This document shows, in pieces, positions 59,776-64,000 of a DNA stretch of 64,000 nucleotides. The DNA is from Rubrivivax sp. (GTDB lineage: Bacteria; Pseudomonadota; Gammaproteobacteria; Burkholderiales; Burkholderiaceae_C): contig JALHMT010000001.1 of NCBI GenBank assembly GCA_022843905.1, forward strand, positions 124,001 through 188,000, read 5' to 3'. Numbering within the stretch: position 1 is the stretch's first letter; each line of letters opens with the position of its first letter. The notes under the pieces were generated by a model that had not been told where the DNA came from, did not search any database, and saw only the letters and a list, made by a program, of their open reading frames with translations. The translations under genes were made by a program, and so were the position numbers.

Positions 59776-61401
59776 TCAGTAGCCGATCGCAGCACCGTCG
59801 CTGCGCGGGTCGGCGCCGCCCATCCGCACGCCGCTTCCCGGATCGATCACGATGCCGTGCGCGTGCCCCGCCAGTTCGTTCCAGTCGTCCCAGCGGTCCA
59901 GCGGATGCCCGCGCCGCTCCAGCTCGTCGAGGGTCTCCTTGGCAAACCGCGCTTCCATGTGCAGCGTGTCGCGCGCTTCCCCCAGAGCGAAGCGGCCCGA
60001 CAGCCAGCGTGGCGCTTCCAGCGCCTGCTGCATGTCCATGCCGTGATCGAGCAGGTTGACGTAGGTCTGCAGGTGGATCTGCGGCTGGCCGTCGGCGCCC
60101 ATGCAGCCGACCACGCTCCACAGCCTGCCCTTGCGGAACCCCATCGACGCGATCAGCGTGTGCAGCGGCGTCTTGCCTGGCTCGAGCCGGTTCGGGTGCG
60201 CGGGGTCCAGCGAAAAATAGGCGCTGCGGTTCTGCAGCAGCACGCCGGTGTTGCCGGCCACCACGGCGGAGCCGAACACGCCGTACAGGCTGTGGATCAG
60301 CGACACGGCGTTGCCTTCAGCATCCACCACAGCGATGTAGACGGTGTCGCCGGTCAAGCTGCCCCAGGACGGCAGCTTGTCCCACGGCAGCGCGCGTGCC
60401 GGGTCCATCAGGGCGCGGCGCGCGTCGGCGTGTTCCTTTGAAACCATGCGCGCCATCGGCACGTCCACGAAGCGTGGGTCGCCCAGGTGCCGGTCGCGGT
60501 CGTGGTAGGCCACCTGCTTGGCCTGCACCATCAGGTGCACCGGGTCGGGGCTGCCGAAAGGGTGCCGGTGCAGCTCGAAGGGCTCCAGCAGGTTCAGCAT
60601 CTGCAGCACGGTGAAGCCCTGCGTGGGCGCCGGGGTCTCGTACAGCGTGAGGTCGCGGTAGCTGCCCTGCAGCGGCTCGCCCCATCGGGCGGACTGCGCC
60701 GCGAGGTCGGCCTGGGTGAAGAAGCCTCCCTGCGCGGCCGAGAAGCGCGCCAGCTCGGCACCCACCTCGCCACCATAGAAACCGGCCGGTCCGTGCGCGG
60801 CGACGGCCTCCAGCGTGCGCGCCAGGTCGGGGTTGATCAGCTTGCTGCCGGCACGCGGCGCCTGGCCGCCCGGCAGGAAGATGGCGGCACTTTCGGCATG
60901 GGCGGCCAGGTCGGCGCGCACCTGCCCGATCCATCCGGCCAGACGTTCCGTGACCGGGAAACCCTGGCGTGCGTAGTCGACGGCGCTCTGCAGGCAGCGG
61001 GACAGCGGAAGCCGCCCGTAGGCGGTGTGCGCCTCGCCCCAGCTGGCCACCGCGCCTGGCGTCGTCAGCGTCGCCGGGAGAATGCCGCGGAACGGCACCT
61101 CGGCCAGGCCGCGTTCGCTGAACCAGCCGATGCGGGCGCTGGCGGCGGCGCGGCCACCGCCATCGAGGTAACGCACCGCACCGGTCCTGGCGTCATGGAT
61201 CAGCCAGAAGGCGTCACCGCCCAGACCCGTCATGTGCGGGTAGATGACGGCCAGCGCCGCGGCCGTGGCCACGGCGGCGTCCACCGCGGAGCCGCCTGCT
61301 CGCAGCACGTCCACGCCGGCCTGCGAGGCCAGCGCGTGGGGGCAGGTGACCATGCCTTGCGGCGCCATCGTGACCGGGCGTCCGGTGGTGATCTGCATCA
61401 T
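59776..61401 (-). CDS. Gamma-glutamyltransferase family protein (second copy)
   Basis: The protein has 541 residues. GMVTCPHALASQAGVDVLRAGGSAVDAAVATAAALAVIYPHMTGLGGDAFWLI opens the large-subunit domain. Autocleavage should fall before the Thr of LTGDTVYIAVVDAEGNAVSLIHSLYGVFGS. RLEPGKTPLHTLIASMGF and VVGCMGADGQPQIHLQ are conserved. There is no signal peptide, unlike the copy at 29750, and the two diverge strongly. This type is often a cytoplasmic acylase-like enzyme (YwrD-like) rather than a glutathione transpeptidase. Starts at 61401 and 61398 are equivalent. Confidence 0.9.
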   Translation of the reverse strand: MMQITTGRPVTMAPQGMVTCPHALASQAGVDVLRAGGSAVDAAVATAAALAVIYPHMTGLGGDAFWLIHDARTGAVRYLDGGGRAAASARIGWFSERGLAEVPFRGILPATLTTPGAVASWGEAHTAYGRLPLSRCLQSAVDYARQGFPVTERLAGWIGQVRADLAAHAESAAIFLPGGQAPRAGSKLINPDLARTLEAVAAHGPAGFYGGEVGAELARFSAAQGGFFTQADLAAQSARWGEPLQGSYRDLTLYETPAPTQGFTVLQMLNLLEPFELHRHPFGSPDPVHLMVQAKQVAYHDRDRHLGDPRFVDVPMARMVSKEHADARRALMDPARALPWDKLPSWGSLTGDTVYIAVVDAEGNAVSLIHSLYGVFGSAVVAGNTGVLLQNRSAYFSLDPAHPNRLEPGKTPLHTLIASMGFRKGRLWSVVGCMGADGQPQIHLQTYVNLLDHGMDMQQALEAPRWLSGRFALGEARDTLHMEARFAKETLDELERRGHPLDRWDDWNELAGHAHGIVIDPGSGVRMGGADPRSDGAAIGY

Positions 61402-61641
61402 TGTTCCTCTGGGGGGGTGTGCGAGCAGCGACTTCCAGGCGTCCTCGCGGCCAGCCTGGCAGCGCGATGGTGGAACGGTCGGCGGTGCGCGAGGGCCGAT
61501 GGCGGCACCACGTCGCGGGCATCGAGGTCCGTCGCTTCGCTCATGCCCCGATGATGCCCCGAGATCGGCCGGGTCTGCCGCGAGTCCCGGTCCGGCAAGG
61601 CCGCGTCGGCTCGCCCGCGCCCACGGCGCGCGTGGTCGTCT

Positions 61642-61980
61642 TCAGTCCGGCGCCTGGGCCTCGACGCGGATCGACGCGTACCAGGCGGCCAGGTTGGCGA
61701 TGTCGGCGTCGCTCAGCGGCTTGGCGATCACCGCCATCACCTCGTGCGCCCGCGTGCCGCTGCGGTAGGCGCGCAGCTGACGTTCGAGGTAGATCGCCGG
61801 CTGCCCGGCCAGGTGGGGCGCGTCGGGCGCCGTGGAGATGCCCACCGGCCCGTGGCAGACGGCGCAGGCGCCGGCCTTCTTGCGGCCGGCCGCCGCATCG
61901 CTGGCGTGGGCAGGGACCGCCAGGGCTGCGCACAGCAGCAGGCCGGCCGACAGGGAGAGGATCGGTGCGTGCATCGGCAT
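61642..61980 (-). CDS. Small periplasmic cytochrome c
   Basis: The protein has 112 residues from ATG at 61980; ATG at 61995 or 61974 is possible, and no strong ribosome-binding site helps. The signal peptide is SAGLLLCAALAVPAHA. The haem site is CAVCHG, with His as the first axial ligand and the Met in HEVMAVIAKPLSDADIANLAAWYAS as the second. PHLAGQPAIYLERQLRAYRSGTR resembles cytochrome c4/c5-type domains. It lies 94 nt downstream of the sorbosone-dehydrogenase-like gene and is the likely electron acceptor of that enzyme. Confidence 0.88.
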   Translation of the reverse strand: MPMHAPILSLSAGLLLCAALAVPAHASDAAAGRKKAGACAVCHGPVGISTAPDAPHLAGQPAIYLERQLRAYRSGTRAHEVMAVIAKPLSDADIANLAAWYASIRVEAQAPD

Positions 61981-62074
61981 AGGGGGGAGAAGCATCGGAT
62001 CGGCCGGTGCCGCACCCGGGTGCGCTGCGAAGCGCACCCGGGCGGGCGCTGGTCAGCGTCGGTCGGGCCGCAGC

Positions 62075-63352
62075 TCAGGGGGCCTTGTAGGTGACGCGGT
62101 AGATCGCGCCTGCGAAGTCGTCGCTGATCAGCAGCGATCCGTCCTTCATCACCGCCACGTCCACCGGCCGGCCGCGATACAGGCCGTTCTCGTCGAGCCA
62201 GCCTTCGGCGAAGACCTCGGTCTTGTCGGCCGTGCCGTCGGCCTTCAGGCTGGTGAACAGCACCTGCGCGCCCACCGGCGTGGTGCGGTTCCAGGAGCCG
62301 TGCTGGGCCGAGAAGAAGCCGCCCCGGTACTTGGCCGGGAACTGCCTGCCCGTGTAGAAGCTCATGCCCAGATCGGCGGCGTGCGCCACGGTGTAGACCT
62401 GCGGGTCGACGATGTTGTTCGGCAGCGGGTCCTTGTCGTAGCCGTGCTCGGTGATGCGCGTCTTGCCCTGCTTCCACGGATAACCGAAGAACTGGCCCTT
62501 GGCGGTGATGCGGTTGATCTCGCCGGCCGGGATGTCGTCGCCCATGCCGTCGGTCTGGTTGTCGGTGAACCAGAGCGTGCCGTCCTTGGGGTTGAAGTCG
62601 TGGCCCACGCTGTTGCGGATGCCGGTGGCGTAGACCTCGCGCTTGCTGCCGTCGAAGGCGTTCAGGCGGATCATGCCGCCGATGCCGACCTGGTCGTACA
62701 GCTTGAGCTTGTCGCGCGGCTGCACGTTGAAGGGCTGGCCCAGGCTGACGTAGAGCATGCCGTCGGGACCGACACGGCAGACACGAGCGCCGTGATTGAA
62801 CGACTCCTCCTCCACCGGGATCAGCTTGCCCTGCGGCACCACCTCGATGACCGCCACGTCCGGGCCTTCGTAGAAGAACTCGGCCGCCGGGAAATTCAGG
62901 ATGCGGTTGTGCTCGACGACGATCAGGAAACCGTCCCGCGTCCAGCACACGCCGTTGGGGTTGGTGAACTTCAGGCTCGGCGCGAAGCTCTTCACCTCGT
63001 CGGCCACGCCGTCGCTGTTGCGGTCGGTGACGGCCCAGACGCTGGTCTTGCGCGTGCCCACGAAGAGCATGTTGGTGCTGGGCGCCACGGCCATGTGGCG
63101 AGCGTCGGGCACGACCGCGAAGAGATCGATGCTGAAGCCCGGCGGCAGCTTGATGCGCTTGAGGTTGGCCTTGATGGCGTCGGCGTTGCGGCCGGTCTGC
63201 GGCACGACCGGAATGTTCAGGTCGGTGGTGGCGACCTTCATCTGCTTGAGCTTGTCGATGTTCTGCTGGGCGGCCGCGGGCAGTGCCACGGCGAGCGTCA
63301 GCGCAGCCGCGGCGGCGGCGAGCCTGACCGGGTTCAGTCGTTCAAGGGTCAT
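62075..63352 (-). CDS. Sorbosone/glucose dehydrogenase family protein (six-bladed propeller, periplasmic)
   Basis: The protein has 425 residues from ATG at 63352, with AGGAGA at 6 nt. The signal peptide is RLAAAAAALTLAVALPAAAQ. LPPGFSIDLFAVVPDARHMAVAPSTNMLFVGTR is a typical opening. VRVGPDGMLYVSLGQPFN-type (VCRVGPDGMLYVSLG), RNSVGHDFNPKDGTLWFTDN and FSAQHGSWNRT carry the Arg/His/Asp residues that in this family bind PQQ and calcium. It oxidises a sugar, aldehyde or alcohol outside the inner membrane. The adjacent cytochrome c probably takes the electrons. A sigma-54-type promoter precedes it and an AcoR-like activator is divergent. Confidence 0.9.
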   Translation of the reverse strand: MTLERLNPVRLAAAAAALTLAVALPAAAQQNIDKLKQMKVATTDLNIPVVPQTGRNADAIKANLKRIKLPPGFSIDLFAVVPDARHMAVAPSTNMLFVGTRKTSVWAVTDRNSDGVADEVKSFAPSLKFTNPNGVCWTRDGFLIVVEHNRILNFPAAEFFYEGPDVAVIEVVPQGKLIPVEEESFNHGARVCRVGPDGMLYVSLGQPFNVQPRDKLKLYDQVGIGGMIRLNAFDGSKREVYATGIRNSVGHDFNPKDGTLWFTDNQTDGMGDDIPAGEINRITAKGQFFGYPWKQGKTRITEHGYDKDPLPNNIVDPQVYTVAHAADLGMSFYTGRQFPAKYRGGFFSAQHGSWNRTTPVGAQVLFTSLKADGTADKTEVFAEGWLDENGLYRGRPVDVAVMKDGSLLISDDFAGAIYRVTYKAP

Positions 63353-63420
63353 GCTGGGTCTCCTGATGTGTATGAAGTTGTTGGATGTCGCCGCGCAGGA
63401 CGTGCGACGCCGCCCTCCCG

Positions 63421-63438
63421 TGCAATGCCTGTACCAAT
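63421..63438 (-). promoter_or_regulatory. Sigma-54 (-24/-12) promoter for the sorbosone-dehydrogenase operon
   Basis: On the minus strand TTGGTACAGGCATTGCA gives the GG and GC doublets with exactly 10 nt between them and the TTGCA -12 form. It differs from consensus TGGCACG-N4-TTGC mainly at two -24 positions. It would start transcription near 63410, about 58 nt before the ATG. Confidence 0.7.
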
Positions 63439-63532
63439 GCGGGAACACCCTGAGCGCGGGCTTCTGCCCCCTGGGGCGGTCGGCCGTCGACCCGAGGCCG
63501 CCCGTGCGGCAGCTGCACAAGAGGCTGCAACA

Positions 63533-63551
63533 CTGTTCAGTTTCTGGCCAG
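63533..63551. promoter_or_regulatory. Candidate activator-binding pair CTGTTCAG / CTGGCCAG
   Basis: Two CTG-N2-CAG half-palindromes begin 11 bp apart (63533 and 63544), one helical turn. They lie about 100 bp upstream of the sigma-54 promoter and upstream of the divergent activator gene. This is the expected place for an enhancer site, but the link is inference. Confidence 0.35.
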
Positions 63552-63639
63552 TTGTGGTCCCTGCCCACGGCTGATAAGTTCGCGGCCGAGATGCGCCCCA
63601 GGCGCCGACGAGCCGACGACGATCGGCGCGAGGAGACCC

Positions 63640-64000
63640 ATGAGCCCTGCCGACGAGCGAATGCTGGCCCAGGCGCACGCCGTGCGTGCGCGCGGCAACG
63701 CCATGCCGCCGGACGGCATGCCCAGCGGCCTGATCCTGGACAGCTGGGTGCGTAGCGCCCGCAGCGGGCTCGAGCCGGGCGCGCCGCTGCGGATCCAGGT
63801 CGTCGAGCAGGCCGACCTGTCGCTGCGCCGCGAACGCGCGGAGGTGGTGCGCCGGCTGGCCCAGGCCGAACTCGAGACGCTGTCGCAGCAGATCGTCGGC
63901 TCGAACTTCCTGCTCGCCTTCGCCGACCGCGAAGGCGTGATCCTCGACCTCTATGCCGACAACCGCTTCTCGATGAGCGGCGCCGACGCCGGCATCGTGC
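63640..64000 (+). CDS. AcoR-like sigma-54-dependent activator (partial, cut by the right edge)
   Basis: 120 codons are visible, from ATG at 63640 with GAGGAGA at 4 nt. The N-terminus MSPADERMLAQAHAVRARGNAMPPDGMPSGLILDSWVRSARSGLEP and the following GAF-like start (GSNFLLAFADREGVILDLYADNRF) match the acetoin-dehydrogenase regulator group. The AAA+ and DNA-binding domains lie beyond the window. It is divergent from the sorbosone-dehydrogenase operon, which has a sigma-54 promoter, so it is the probable activator of that operon. Confidence 0.85.
   Translation, partial: MSPADERMLAQAHAVRARGNAMPPDGMPSGLILDSWVRSARSGLEPGAPLRIQVVEQADLSLRRERAEVVRRLAQAELETLSQQIVGSNFLLAFADREGVILDLYADNRFSMSGADAGIV

Overview
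The window is about 64 kb of very GC-rich DNA with dense, mostly short-spaced genes. The gene content points to a betaproteobacterium of the Burkholderiales, probably the Rubrivivax/Leptothrix/Piscinibacter group: an MSHA-type pilus locus, a PEP-CTERM protein, a gcvTHP-sdaA operon behind a tandem glycine riboswitch, a ctpA-moeB neighbourhood, coniferyl-aldehyde dehydrogenase and a BktB-like thiolase. No rRNA, tRNA, CRISPR array, prophage or insertion sequence was recognised. The genus assignment is inference.

Layout. (1) 1-8838, minus strand: an MshP-like pilus protein followed by a giant secreted beta-helix protein in the MshQ position. It reads open for 2,764 codons, carries three modular super-repeats and runs off the left edge. 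(2) 8839-14272: a block separating mshP/Q from mshO. It holds a flavin monooxygenase, a mercuric-reductase-like oxidoreductase, a chemoreceptor-like sensor without signalling domains, a 62-bp repeat in three tandem copies and a decayed PIN-toxin relic. (3) 14273-20049, minus: the rest of the MSHA locus (mshO, D, C, A-like pilin, G, E). The MshE ATPase keeps both 24-residue cyclic-di-GMP-binding motifs. (4) 20306-23363, plus: a spondin-domain PEP-CTERM protein overlapping by 4 nt a response regulator, which overlaps by 4 nt its histidine kinase. (5) 23419-29652, minus: glycine riboswitch, gcvT, gcvH, gcvP, sdaA, which together take glycine to serine to pyruvate.

(6) 29750-44501: a lipoprotein gamma-glutamyltransferase, an ECF sigma factor, two hybrid sensor kinases, an M14 carboxypeptidase with a racemase-family partner, a CoA-binding protein, O-acetylhomoserine sulfhydrylase, a patatin outer-membrane protein of the type Vd secretion class and a small membrane protein. 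(7) 44584-53249: thiolase, aldehyde dehydrogenase, upp, rlmB, a divergent ferric-iron ABC transporter (permease and ATPase, no binding protein here), and ctpA with a clear terminator. (8) 53271-58426: moeB/thiF, a LOG-family protein, an acyl-CoA synthetase with an enoyl-CoA hydratase, and a lipoprotein cytochrome c with an Ig-like domain. (9) 58617-64000: a DUF2817 peptidase-like protein, a second gamma-glutamyltransferase, and a sorbosone-dehydrogenase/cytochrome c operon. That operon has a well-matched sigma-54 promoter and lies divergent from an AcoR-like sigma-54 activator that is cut by the right edge.

The most unusual features are the repeat-built giant protein at the end of a split MSHA locus, the PEP-CTERM gene coupled to its own two-component system, and the sigma-54-controlled sorbosone-dehydrogenase module.
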